A stretch of 33,565 bases of DNA from Victivallales bacterium. GTDB taxonomy: Bacteria > Verrucomicrobiota > Lentisphaeria > Oligosphaerales > Oligosphaeraceae. The stretch's first letter is position 1. Each line of letters begins with the position of its first letter. Position numbers and translations under genes: made by a program. Positions 1-7,310 of this stretch are shown here, piece after piece. The notes beneath the pieces are model-generated. The model saw only the letters and a program-made list of their open reading frames with translations. It did not search any database and was not told the DNA's origin. The stretch lies in NCBI GenBank assembly GCA_017964325.1, contig JAGCSE010000241.1, positions 1 through 33,565 of the forward strand, written 5' to 3'.

Positions 1-995
1 AATTCGACCACGCCTTTGTTCATCTTTTCACAGAGAAGAAGTCCGATAGACGGGTTTTCGTTTGGCTTGCGGACAAGTTCATCCAGTGCTGAAAGGTAGA
101 ATTCGAGCTGTCCGAGATATGATGGGCGAAATTTACCCATCTTAAGTTCCACTGCTACAAGCGCCTGCAATCCCCTGTGGAAAAAGAGAAGGTCTATAAA
201 GAACTCCTCATTGGAGTAAATCAACCGTTTTTCACGTCCCATGAAGCAAAATTCGTCACCGCCGAGAGCTTGGATCGTCTTCTCCACATCTGTGACAAGT
301 GCCTTGGAAAGAACGCATTCATCAATGTCTTCATCTTTTGCCGCATCGACATTGTCGAGATTGATGAGATCGAGAAGATACTCATCACGAAATGCGTGTA
401 CGGCGCGAGTGGCAAGTGCCATAGGTGAAAGTGTTTTCTCGAAGTTGTTGGGAAGTGCTCCGATGTGGTGGTAGTCGTCAGCACGGAGATGATGGAGAAG
501 TATTTCGACAGTCCATTTTTGACGAGCGCACTCCAATATGTAGTACCAACGCTCATCGAAATCATGACATTTATTGAGAATCTCCCTGTGATGGGTAAAG
601 CCTATGGATAAAAAAGCCTTGTACATTTCAGGTGTCAATTCGTCACTTGCCAAGTGACGAATTGGTGCAAGATCAATTCCGTCACTTGGCAAGTGACGAA
701 TCTCAAACCAATTCATCCATTCATCGAAGAATATACGCATATACTTCATACTTGCTGCGGAAAATCCCCTCAGTCCAGGCAGTTCTATTTGAAGCCGCTT
801 GGAAAGCGCGTCAATGGCGCCAGTGCCCCATTTGGCGGAGCGTGTCTTCTTCGAGATATAGCCGCCGACGTAGAAATAGAGTTTCAACGACTCGACATTT
901 GATAGTTGCGCAGCGCGAGCGCGGGCCTGTAGGATTGCAAGCTTGATATCCTTTACCGCTGTAGTGAAATCTTTGGGCATTATGTCTTCTTTCAT
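1..995 (-). CDS. DUF1016/YhcG-type PDDEXK nuclease domain protein (3' end beyond window)
   Basis: An open frame of 331 codons runs leftward from ATG 993-995 and is still open at the window start, so the C-terminus is missing. The start has a good ribosome site (AGGGAG, 8 nt away). The N-terminal half matches the DUF1016_N helical/winged-helix region (YFYVGGYISKK near residue 34). The C-terminal half carries the PDDEXK-like core, with FIDLLFFHRGLQALVAVELK holding the Asp and the E-x-K residues, followed by GQLEFYLSALDELVR. Family members are usually about 340-370 residues, so little is missing. The family is a predicted nuclease often found in variable or defence-associated DNA; its substrate is not established. 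The gene contains a 13-residue internal duplication (IRHLPSD/IRHLASD) made by two palindromic DNA repeats. It is divergent from the NAD/ADP-ribose cluster at 1314, which may or may not be functionally linked. Confidence 0.85.
   Translation of the reverse strand, partial: MKEDIMPKDFTTAVKDIKLAILQARARAAQLSNVESLKLYFYVGGYISKKTRSAKWGTGAIDALSKRLQIELPGLRGFSAASMKYMRIFFDEWMNWFEIRHLPSDGIDLAPIRHLASDELTPEMYKAFLSIGFTHHREILNKCHDFDERWYYILECARQKWTVEILLHHLRADDYHHIGALPNNFEKTLSPMALATRAVHAFRDEYLLDLINLDNVDAAKDEDIDECVLSKALVTDVEKTIQALGGDEFCFMGREKRLIYSNEEFFIDLLFFHRGLQALVAVELKMGKFRPSYLGQLEFYLSALDELVRKPNENPSIGLLLCEKMNKGVVE
637..701. repeat. Two palindromic repeats inside the DUF1016 gene
   Basis: Copy one (637-663) is a perfect 13-1-13 palindrome with arms AATTCGTCACTTG and CAAGTGACGAATT. 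Copy two (676-701) is the same core with arms CGTCACTTG/CAAGTGACG and near-symmetrical flanks. The copies start 39 bp apart, exactly 13 codons, so the reading frame is kept and the protein gains two similar segments, IRHLPSD and IRHLASD. Confidence 0.8.
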
Positions 996-1313
996 TCCAT
1001 CATCTCCCTGAATTTGACATTGCTTTTAAGACGAACGATATCACCCCGATATTCAAATTGAGCAAAAGTTGCATGAAAATCTTGTTGTATCCTATATTTT
1101 GAGTATGTACATATAATTTAATGTTTATCTAAATATTTTTCCATTATTAAATAATAAAAAAATTCATTAAAATGAGATGTCAAATACAAAAATTTTTGGA
1201 AAAACAAAGGGGCTGACGACATCTCAATGCCAATCAAATTCCATTCTCACTCGTTTTTGAGTTGTTATTCTGCTGAATGAAGGGTAGGAAGAATAGACGG
1301 AGGAGGTATTTTC
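996..1313. other. Divergent intergenic region, 318 bp
   Basis: No gene is seen. The middle part (about 1080-1200) is very AT-rich, unlike the flanking genes. The right edge carries the strong ribosome site GGAGGAGG before ATG 1314. A TTGACA hexamer lies at 1014-1019, but I see no convincing partner -10 box. Promoters for both divergent genes presumably lie here. Confidence 0.5.
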
Positions 1314-2381
1314 ATGTTAGGGTCAATAGGACGAATCGTTGTAATGGGCGGCAGTTTCAATCCGCCGACGATGGCACATTTCCATCTACTGAAGGCCGCC
1401 ATGGACGGAATACAGGCGCAGAAGGGAATCTTCGTACCGGTCAGCAAGGCGTATCTGAAGCGCAAGATGCGGAAGACAGGCGGAGTGCAGGTCTGTTTTA
1501 CCGAGGCTGATCGTGCAAAAATGCTGGAATGCATGGCGGCGGATGACAATCGTATGGAGGTCAGCACCATCGAGTTCGGAACTCATAAGCCAAGAACATT
1601 TGAGACGATGTGTGACTTGCATAGGCTCCATCCCAATGCGGAGCTGTATTTTCTGATCGGTACGGACAAATTCGGAATGATGTCGCGGATGAGGCCTGAC
1701 AATCCATTTCTGACCTCCCTTCAGTTTGTCGTATTCGGTCGTGATGGAGAAGACGTGGGAAAGCTGATTGCCGAGAATGAGGCACTGTCGCGACACCAAA
1801 ATCAGTTTGTCTGCCTGCCTGCGCCTAAAACGGTTGAGGGTGTCAGTTCAACCAATGTACGTGAATTGTATCTTAAAGGCGCATTGCCTGCCGATGCACT
1901 GCATCCAGGCGTCAAGAAGATTCTGGAAGGCATACCTGCAGGTCAGTTCCATTCGGAAATATCCAGATTTGAAGGAAAATACGGTTTTCTGTCGCCGTAC
2001 CATCCTTCGTCAATCACCGTGGATAATCTCACTTATCACGATGCGATTGCGGCTTTTCTGGCAATGCTCTGCGTGAAGCGGCAGGACAAGGAACGTCTGG
2101 CGAAGCTGCCAGGAGAGAAGGCGTTCCAATTCGGTTTGAATATGCTCAAGATAGAAGGATGGAAACAACGTCGTGAAGAAATAATGCTAACAGTGCAACG
2201 ATTGAAATTCCAGCAGCATCCAGCTTTGGCGACCAGGCTGGCAGCCACTGGAAAATCCACGTTGACATACGGTGGGCAAGACCTGTTCTGGGGAGAGGAA
2301 CTCTATCGTTGCGAAGGGGAGAATCGTCTCGGAAAGATTTTGATGGAAATACGTGATAAAACAAGGAGAGATGTGAAATGA
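1314..2381 (+). CDS. NMN adenylyltransferase-NADAR fusion protein
   Basis: This 355-residue protein joins two NAD-related domains. Residues 1 to about 205 are a nucleotidyltransferase of the NMNAT/NadD type. It has the signature GGSFNPPTMAH at 12-22, IGTDKFG at 115-121 and the C-terminal SSTNVRE at 178-184, which binds the ATP phosphates. The Thr-for-His form of the first motif resembles eukaryotic-type NMNATs. Residues about 222-355 are a NADAR (YbiA/DUF1768) domain: GFLSPYHPSSI, a central helical part, WGEELY, and the closing GENRLGKILMEIRD. NMNAT makes NAD from NMN and ATP. NADAR proteins were predicted to act on NAD/ADP-ribose N-glycosidic bonds, and members have been reported to remove ADP-ribose from guanine. 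A fusion suggests NAD resynthesis coupled to ADP-ribose removal (inference). The gene overlaps the next NADAR gene by ATGA, implying translational coupling. The start is supported by GGAGGAGG. Confidence 0.85.
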   Translation: MLGSIGRIVVMGGSFNPPTMAHFHLLKAAMDGIQAQKGIFVPVSKAYLKRKMRKTGGVQVCFTEADRAKMLECMAADDNRMEVSTIEFGTHKPRTFETMCDLHRLHPNAELYFLIGTDKFGMMSRMRPDNPFLTSLQFVVFGRDGEDVGKLIAENEALSRHQNQFVCLPAPKTVEGVSSTNVRELYLKGALPADALHPGVKKILEGIPAGQFHSEISRFEGKYGFLSPYHPSSITVDNLTYHDAIAAFLAMLCVKRQDKERLAKLPGEKAFQFGLNMLKIEGWKQRREEIMLTVQRLKFQQHPALATRLAATGKSTLTYGGQDLFWGEELYRCEGENRLGKILMEIRDKTRRDVK

Positions 2382-2929
2382 AATACAATTTGCAGACTAT
2401 AGTGCGACAATGCAACGGCGGGAAGCCGATGTCGTTCGTCTTCTTCTGGAGAGGATTGAAATCCTATGGGAGGATTGACAGCTCATGCCTGAGCCAGTGG
2501 TATCCCTGTGCCTTTATGGAAGATGGCGTGACCTACTCAACCGCCGAACAATACATGATGGCGCAGAAGGCGCGACTCTTCCATGACGAAGATACATACT
2601 CGCGGATAATGTCCGCGACACATCCGTCGGATTGCAAGAAACTTGGACGGATGGTTCGGAATTTCTCGCCGGAATTGTGGGACAGGAGCAAATATGGCAT
2701 TGTGCTCAAAGGCTCGCTGCTGAAGTTCTCGCAGAATCCAGATTGCCTGGATTTCCTGCTGAAGACGGGCGATGCCGTTCTTGCGGAGGCCAGTCCATAC
2801 GACCAGATATGGGGCGTTGGGCTGCCACAAGAAGACGAACGCATCCGCAATCCAAAGTTGTGGCGTGGTGAAAACCTCTTGGGATTCGCTCTGATGGAAG
2901 CGCGGGACATCCTTGCACAGGAAAAATGA
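2378..2929 (+). CDS. NADAR (YbiA/DUF1768) family protein
   Basis: This is a stand-alone NADAR protein of 183 residues, the usual family size plus a 20-residue N-terminal lead. Family landmarks are LSQWYPCAF (38-46), TYSTAEQYMMAQKA (52-65), the LKGSLLKFSQN segment (109-119), IWGVGL (144-149) and GENLLGFALMEARD (164-177). It is a more canonical copy than the NADAR half of the upstream fusion, so the operon encodes two different NADAR modules. The start overlaps the upstream stop (ATGA). Known family roles are hydrolysis of N-glycosidic bonds in ADP-ribose-like compounds or ADP-ribosylated guanine, and a riboflavin-intermediate role for some members. The macrodomain and NMNAT neighbours favour the ADP-ribose role here (inference). 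Confidence 0.88.
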   Translation: MKYNLQTIVRQCNGGKPMSFVFFWRGLKSYGRIDSSCLSQWYPCAFMEDGVTYSTAEQYMMAQKARLFHDEDTYSRIMSATHPSDCKKLGRMVRNFSPELWDRSKYGIVLKGSLLKFSQNPDCLDFLLKTGDAVLAEASPYDQIWGVGLPQEDERIRNPKLWRGENLLGFALMEARDILAQEK

Positions 2930-3042
2930 CAAGATGGAGCAAGACAGGAAATGAAAAATCCAAGGTGGATTAGTCTAGGATAATCTTTGTCATTCTTGTG
3001 AAAGGTGTAAGAAAATAATGGGCGAGGTGGATGGGGAAAACA

Positions 3043-3557
3043 ATGAAAATTGATGTGATAAGGGCAGACATAACTACCCTCAAGGTGGATGTCATCGTCA
3101 ATGCGGCAAATTGCAGTCTGCTTGGCGGTGGCGGAGTCGATGGAGCAATCCATAAAGCCGCGGGGAAGGATTGCTTAAGCAATGCAAGGCATTGGTCAAC
3201 CAATTGCCTGGTCATCGCGGCAAATCCGGCGAGGCATATTTGACTGGCGGATGCAAGCTCCACTGTAAATATGTCATACATACAGCCGGTCCAATATGGG
3301 AAGGCGGCAAACACAACGAAGCGACTATCCTTGCAAATTGCTACATCAACAGCCTTAGGCTGGCAGATGAAAAACAATGCGAAAGCATTGCATTTCCATG
3401 CATATCAACAGGCATCTATAAATACCCGCCCGATGCGGCGGCTAAAATCGCGTATGAAAGCGTAAGGAGTTTTGAGGCTGAATATGTCAAGAATGTGATA
3501 TTCTGCTGTTTCACTTCACGGGATGAAAAACTCTACCAACAGTTGATGGCCTCGTAA
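3043..3557 (+). pseudogene. Macrodomain ADP-ribose-binding protein, broken by a one-base frameshift
   Basis: The N-terminal part reads [20 protein letters not shown] and continues through AAN and [16 protein letters not shown], the classic macrodomain ADP-ribose loop. After codon 42 (near 3168) this frame degenerates and stops at 3241-3243. Homology resumes at 3168-3170, one base back, as [34 protein letters not shown] and FPCISTGIYKYP, to the stop at 3555-3557. One extra base near 3168-3172 would restore a full-length macrodomain of about 171 residues. No obvious slippery heptamer is present, so a real indel or a sequencing error is more likely than programmed frameshifting. ATG 3043 fits the family start better than ATG 3031, which abuts its GAGGTGG. 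Macrodomains bind or hydrolyse ADP-ribose, fitting the two NADAR genes upstream. Confidence 0.85.
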
Positions 3558-3588
3558 AATTAGGGAAAAAAGAGGAGCAGAGGAAAAA

Positions 3589-4128
3589 ATGAAGATAGAT
3601 GTCAAGCCATGGAGCTATTTCAACAAGACCAGCTACTCCAAGAAGGAGCAGAGATATCTGAATGACTGCCGTGTCATTTCCATATTGGATTCGGACGGTC
3701 CCTTCTCAATCTCGCCATTCCGGTCGGATGTATATATGCCATTTCATCTGCTGACACTTCGGTTCGACGACTATGACGACAGCGTCGAGAAACTTCCGGA
3801 AGGAGCCGTGCCCTGCACGGAAGATGACGTCGAGAAGATAGTCTCGTTTGTACAAGACGACGGGTTGCCATTGATTGTCCATTGTTCGGACGGCATTTCC
3901 CGTTCAGGGGCGGTGGCCGCCGCCCTGGATCAACATTTCAACGAATTCATGGTGGAGCCGAAAGACCATGCCTATTTTCTGAAGCGGAATCGGGGCTTGC
4001 GTCCTAACAAACTAGTTTTGAAGCTTCTGAAGGAGGCTCTGGAGCAACAATGGTTCTTTGAATCCTTTATGTTTTATCTGAAAAGCCAGGAGAAAAATGA
4101 TCATTTCTGGGGGGAGCAAGAGAATTGA
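3589..4128 (+). CDS. CX5R dual-specificity/tyrosine-type phosphatase-like protein
   Basis: A 179-residue protein carries the cysteine phosphatase signature HCSDGISRSG at residues 98-107, with Cys99 and Arg105 as predicted nucleophile and phosphate-binding residue. An upstream FDDYDD loop (59-64) could supply the general-acid Asp. The fold order (acid loop, then P-loop, then helices) agrees with the DSP/PTP superfamily, and an N-terminal part of about 50 residues precedes it. GAGGAGCAGAGG gives a strong ribosome site before ATG 3589. It lies 31 bp after the macrodomain gene in the NAD/ADP-ribose cluster. Its substrate is unknown: protein phosphotyrosine, an ADP-ribose phosphate or an RNA end are possible. 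The context link is an inference, while the family assignment is solid. Confidence 0.8.
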   Translation: MKIDVKPWSYFNKTSYSKKEQRYLNDCRVISILDSDGPFSISPFRSDVYMPFHLLTLRFDDYDDSVEKLPEGAVPCTEDDVEKIVSFVQDDGLPLIVHCSDGISRSGAVAAALDQHFNEFMVEPKDHAYFLKRNRGLRPNKLVLKLLKEALEQQWFFESFMFYLKSQEKNDHFWGEQEN

Positions 4129-4209
4129 TGACTTTGCCTTCCGCCACAACCTTTCGCTTATTCCATTGTGCTAGATTATCTGGAGAAAATCGCCCAACGG
4201 TTTGGCTGA
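4097..4209 (+). pseudogene. Possible small gene remnant overlapping the phosphatase 3' end
   Basis: ATG 4097 has AGGAG 4 nt upstream and opens a 25-codon frame (MIISGGSKRIDDFAFRHNLS and five more residues) ending at TAG 4172-4174. A different frame continues protein-like as IVLDYLEKIAQRFG to TGA 4207-4209. Together they look like the two ends of a short coding region with one frameshift. I do not recognise it. It may be chance reading of non-coding DNA. Confidence 0.3.
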
Positions 4210-4427
4210 GAATGTGAAGAAGAGTACTATGTTGTTAAAAATATGGGATTGATAACAAATTGATTAATATTCCCATATATTTAACAAAAGTTCAATTCAC
4301 AATTTGAAGAAACGATGTTGAAGCCATGCTTCTATGACACAAAGCTTGACATTGCTCAAGAAAAAAGCCGCATATTTCTAATAAGGGCGAGACGGCCTTG
4401 CCACCTCACATATTTTGCAAAACACCG
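4210..4427. other. Convergent intergenic region with a long AT-rich inverted repeat
   Basis: No gene is seen. The main structure is an imperfect inverted repeat at 4232-4248 and 4271-4287 (16 of 17 positions pair, 22-nt loop). It separates the rightward NAD/ADP-ribose cluster from the leftward glycosyltransferase group and could act as a bidirectional terminator, or mark the right edge of the accessory island. It is not GC-rich, so an ordinary intrinsic terminator is not certain. Confidence 0.5.
4232..4287. repeat. Imperfect inverted repeat, 17-bp arms
   Basis: The left arm TTGTTAAAAATATGGGA (4232-4248) pairs with TCCCATATATTTAACAA (4271-4287) at 16 of 17 positions across a 22-nt loop. It sits between convergent genes. 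Confidence 0.7.
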
Positions 4428-5933
4428 TCAATTACGGAGCTTGTAGAGCTTGCGGAGGGAATTGTTCGGCATGGCGTTGACGATTTCCAGTTTGGGAAGC
4501 AGTTCTTTGGCGTCACCAAGGCCGGCCTTTTGGAAAAAGTCCGCCGCTTGTTCAGGTGACTTGGCGAAGGCGCGAAGTTGCAAGTCTTGGAATGGCAGTT
4601 TCTTCCAAAAGTCTTCCGGCAGTTCGTTGATGCCCGCGACGGATTGCGACGATAGTTCTTGAAGACTCCAGTAGAAACGGAAGGACATGATGTCGTAGGC
4701 GTCCGTGACGATGAACATGGACTGTTTGTTTTCAATATTGGCACGGGCCATTTCGCGGAGTTCTGTGGAGCCGCGGTAATATTGTTGCAACAGATTGTCT
4801 GGCACGTGGTTGTGGGCAAGCTGGTAGTCGGTGATGCCCGTCGCGAAGCGTTCCCATAGGATGCCGTTGCAGAGGACGATGACGGTGAGAGTCGCGAACG
4901 TAAACGAGCGGTTGATTCCGCAGAATTTGGCGTAGGCGAGAACGGCGGCGGTAATCGGCAGAAGGAAAACGAGATAGACACGTGGGAACGGGGCGTGGCC
5001 TGAACGAGAGACAAGAAGCGAGAGGACAGTCAGCAAAGCACTTACGGCAATGATGGTAATGGCGAAGCAACGGAGATTCGGCTCGTTTTGCTCCGTTGTT
5101 TCATCATCCTGTGTTTTTTGTTTGGGGAAAAAGAACAACGGAAGAATGGCGGCATGGGCGACGACTGCGAGAAGAAAGTTGGCGGCGACCATCGTGGCGG
5201 ACGACCATCCGTCCGGTTCGGCGATGACACGCTTGAACTGCTCCCAGATGGTAAGGTAATATCCTGCGCCAAAAGCGGTTGCAATGGCAGATGGAATGCA
5301 GTCGTTGACAATGCTTTTCCAGTTGCGTTTGTTTTTCCAATGACAGAAAATGACGACGGTAAGGAGGGCGGGAGCCAGCATGGCGTTCGTCGGCATCACG
5401 AGCGGCAGCAAAAAGGAAGCGGCGGCAAAAAGCAACTGCCCTTTATGGCGGTTATCATAAAGGATTTCAAATACGCCAGATACGGCAACAGCGGCAAGGA
5501 GAAACGTCAGTGCATAGCCGCGGACTTGATAGGTGTAAGCTGTGAAGACGGGACTGATGGCAAGCATGAAGCCGCCGATGGTGGCGAGGCAGTCGCCGAT
5601 GTATTTCCGCCAATGCCGCATGACAATGGCAATGGCGGCAAGCCCCGCGATGATGGAAGGGAGGCGGAGGATGGCTTCGTCAGGCAGACCGACGAGATGC
5701 GTCCATATCCAATAAACGGCGGTTGACAGAATATGGTTATTGGCGATGGGATAGTCGCGGAAAACGTTGGTGAGCGAGCCGTCATGGCTGTTGAAGACGA
5801 ATCGCGTAAGCGTAAGGACTTCATCATACCATAGTTCCGCATTGAACCATGCGAAGCTGCGGAGGAGGAAAACGGCCGCGACGATGACGAACCAACTAAG
5901 GCCACGTTTATGGAAGAGCGGATCTGTCTGCAT
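4428..5933 (-). CDS. Membrane glycosyltransferase, GT39/GT83 (PMT/ArnT)-like
   Basis: A 501-residue polytopic membrane protein. An N-terminal transmembrane helix is followed by NAELWYDEVLTLTRF, where Asp37-Glu38 match the acidic pair in the first periplasmic loop of the PMT/ArnT GT-C family. NHILSTAVYWIWTHLVG and many further hydrophobic spans follow, and a soluble C-terminal tail of about 130 residues ends the protein. GT-C enzymes move sugars from polyprenyl-phosphate donors to lipid or protein acceptors outside the membrane; the acceptor here is unknown. A longer open frame reaches back to 6053 inside folE, but ATG 5933, 10 bp after the folE stop, is the sensible start although no clear ribosome site precedes it. 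It is the last gene of the leftward aldolase-folE group. Confidence 0.8.
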   Translation of the reverse strand: MQTDPLFHKRGLSWFVIVAAVFLLRSFAWFNAELWYDEVLTLTRFVFNSHDGSLTNVFRDYPIANNHILSTAVYWIWTHLVGLPDEAILRLPSIIAGLAAIAIVMRHWRKYIGDCLATIGGFMLAISPVFTAYTYQVRGYALTFLLAAVAVSGVFEILYDNRHKGQLLFAAASFLLPLVMPTNAMLAPALLTVVIFCHWKNKRNWKSIVNDCIPSAIATAFGAGYYLTIWEQFKRVIAEPDGWSSATMVAANFLLAVVAHAAILPLFFFPKQKTQDDETTEQNEPNLRCFAITIIAVSALLTVLSLLVSRSGHAPFPRVYLVFLLPITAAVLAYAKFCGINRSFTFATLTVIVLCNGILWERFATGITDYQLAHNHVPDNLLQQYYRGSTELREMARANIENKQSMFIVTDAYDIMSFRFYWSLQELSSQSVAGINELPEDFWKKLPFQDLQLRAFAKSPEQAADFFQKAGLGDAKELLPKLEIVNAMPNNSLRKLYKLRN

Positions 5934-5943
5934 GGTGAAAAAG

Positions 5944-6498
5944 TTATTCTGTACGGTGAATGAGTCTGAGGTATTCGTTACGGGTTGCGGCAGAACGCAG
6001 GAAGGAGCCCTGCATGGCGGAAGTAACCATGCAGCTGTTCTGCTTTTCGACACCGCGCATCATCATGCAGAGGTGGTGGCATTCCATGACGACACCGACG
6101 CCTTCTGCATCGACCTTCTGCTTGATGTATGTAGCAATCTGCTGCGTGAGCCGTTCCTGTATCTGAAGACGGCGTGCGAAGCAATCGACAAGACGCGCCA
6201 ACTTGCTGACGCCAAAGACCTTACCGCGCGGGATGTAGCCGATATGGCAACGGCCGTAGAACGGCAGCATGTGATGTTCGCAAAGGCTATAGACTTCGAT
6301 GTCTTTCACAATGATCATGTGGTTGCATTCTTCGTGGAAAATGGCGTCTCCGACGACATCATCGGGATTGATGCGGTAGCCAGAAAGGAGGAATTCGTAT
6401 GATTTGGCGACACGTTCGGGAGTTTTGCGGAGGCCTTCACGTTCGGGGTCTTCGCCGACGTTGATGAGAAGTTGATGAATCAGTTCAGAGGTTTCCAT
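5944..6498 (-). CDS. folE: GTP cyclohydrolase I (type IA)
   Basis: A 184-residue protein matching FolE over its whole length. It has [20 protein letters not shown] (16-35), the zinc/active-site stretch [12 protein letters not shown] (71-82) with Cys73 and His76, [15 protein letters not shown], and the second zinc Cys144 in [10 protein letters not shown]. Presence of both cysteines marks the zinc-dependent IA type rather than IB. The enzyme converts GTP to 7,8-dihydroneopterin triphosphate, the entry to folate (and to queuosine in many bacteria). The neighbours are a class II aldolase upstream (21 bp gap) and a glycosyltransferase 10 bp downstream. Since folD lies nearby on the other strand, two one-carbon/folate genes sit in this region without a shared operon. 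Confidence 0.95.
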   Translation of the reverse strand: METSELIHQLLINVGEDPEREGLRKTPERVAKSYEFLLSGYRINPDDVVGDAIFHEECNHMIIVKDIEVYSLCEHHMLPFYGRCHIGYIPRGKVFGVSKLARLVDCFARRLQIQERLTQQIATYIKQKVDAEGVGVVMECHHLCMMMRGVEKQNSCMVTSAMQGSFLRSAATRNEYLRLIHRTE

Positions 6499-6519
6499 AA
6501 CTAAATGTCTGTTAAAAGG

Positions 6520-7152
6520 TTACTTTCGTCCGACAAAACGGTCCAGTTCGGCAATCTGGTCTGGCGTGAGTCTTGAGACTTGTCCGAGCTGGGAGACAAT
6601 AAGCGAATGGCGTGCGGCGACTTCCAATACCTCCAGTCGGTCAAAAGCCTCCAACAAGGTTTTGCCGACGGTTATGACACCGTGGTTTTCCATGAGTCCA
6701 CAGGCAGCGTTCTGCATGGTGTCCGAGACGCGTTCCGCGAGTTTCGGCGTCCCCATAAGTTCGTATGGGATGAAGACAGGATCGCCGAGAATGGCGTATG
6801 CTTCCGCTGTAAGATGCGTGTCCAACGGGACTTTTGTTGCACAAAAAGCTGTAGCGGTGACAGGATGGGCATGGACGATGGCCATGATTTCGGGTCGTTT
6901 GCGGTAGATGTCCAGATGGATTCCGACTTCGATGCTCAGCGGGATGCCTGGCGTGAGGAGCTTCCTGTCCAGCGTGACGACGCCGACACCTTCGGCGGTC
7001 AGCTCACCTTTGTCGAATTTGCTTGCGGAAATGGCGACGTGGCCTTCCGGCGTGCGGCAGGAAATGTTGCCCCCAGAGGTCGTAGTCAAGCCATGTTGAT
7101 AGAGCCTTTTCATAAAATAGGCGACTTGTGATCGGCAGGATTCAAATTGCAT
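6520..7152 (-). CDS. Class II aldolase / L-fuculose-phosphate aldolase family protein
   Basis: A 210-residue class II aldolase/adducin-head protein. The zinc ligands His94 and His96 (IVHAHPVTAT) and His157 (ENHGVITVG) are present, as is Glu75 (SIEVGIHLD) where the catalytic acid is expected. The phosphate-binding start GLTTTSGGNIS lies at 21-31. These enzymes cleave sugar phosphates such as L-fuculose-1-phosphate, giving dihydroxyacetone phosphate and an aldehyde; the exact substrate cannot be read from sequence. The start ATG has GAGGAA 7 nt upstream. It is the first gene of a leftward trio with folE. Fuculose-type aldolases in folate neighbourhoods can act on dihydroneopterin-like or pentulose compounds, but that is speculation here. 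Confidence 0.85.
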   Translation of the reverse strand: MQFESCRSQVAYFMKRLYQHGLTTTSGGNISCRTPEGHVAISASKFDKGELTAEGVGVVTLDRKLLTPGIPLSIEVGIHLDIYRKRPEIMAIVHAHPVTATAFCATKVPLDTHLTAEAYAILGDPVFIPYELMGTPKLAERVSDTMQNAACGLMENHGVITVGKTLLEAFDRLEVLEVAARHSLIVSQLGQVSRLTPDQIAELDRFVGRK

Positions 7153-7310
7153 TGCAGTTCCTCAAGAGGTGATGAAATCCATTAAAAACGTCCTTTCCAT
7201 AATATAATCTATATAAAAGCAAAGAAAAACCGAGGGCAAAAGTTGGCAAGAATGAAAATACGTATGAAATTAATAATTTTGTCAAAAACAAGGAGTTTTT
7301 AAAGAAAAGA

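Noticed and set aside
2951..2983. Ten-codon ORF between the NADAR and macrodomain genes
   Set aside because: Too short, no conserved feature, and explained by chance in a 113-bp gap.
3160..3175. Programmed -1 frameshift in the macrodomain gene
   Set aside because: No slippery heptamer or downstream pseudoknot is evident, and an indel is simpler.
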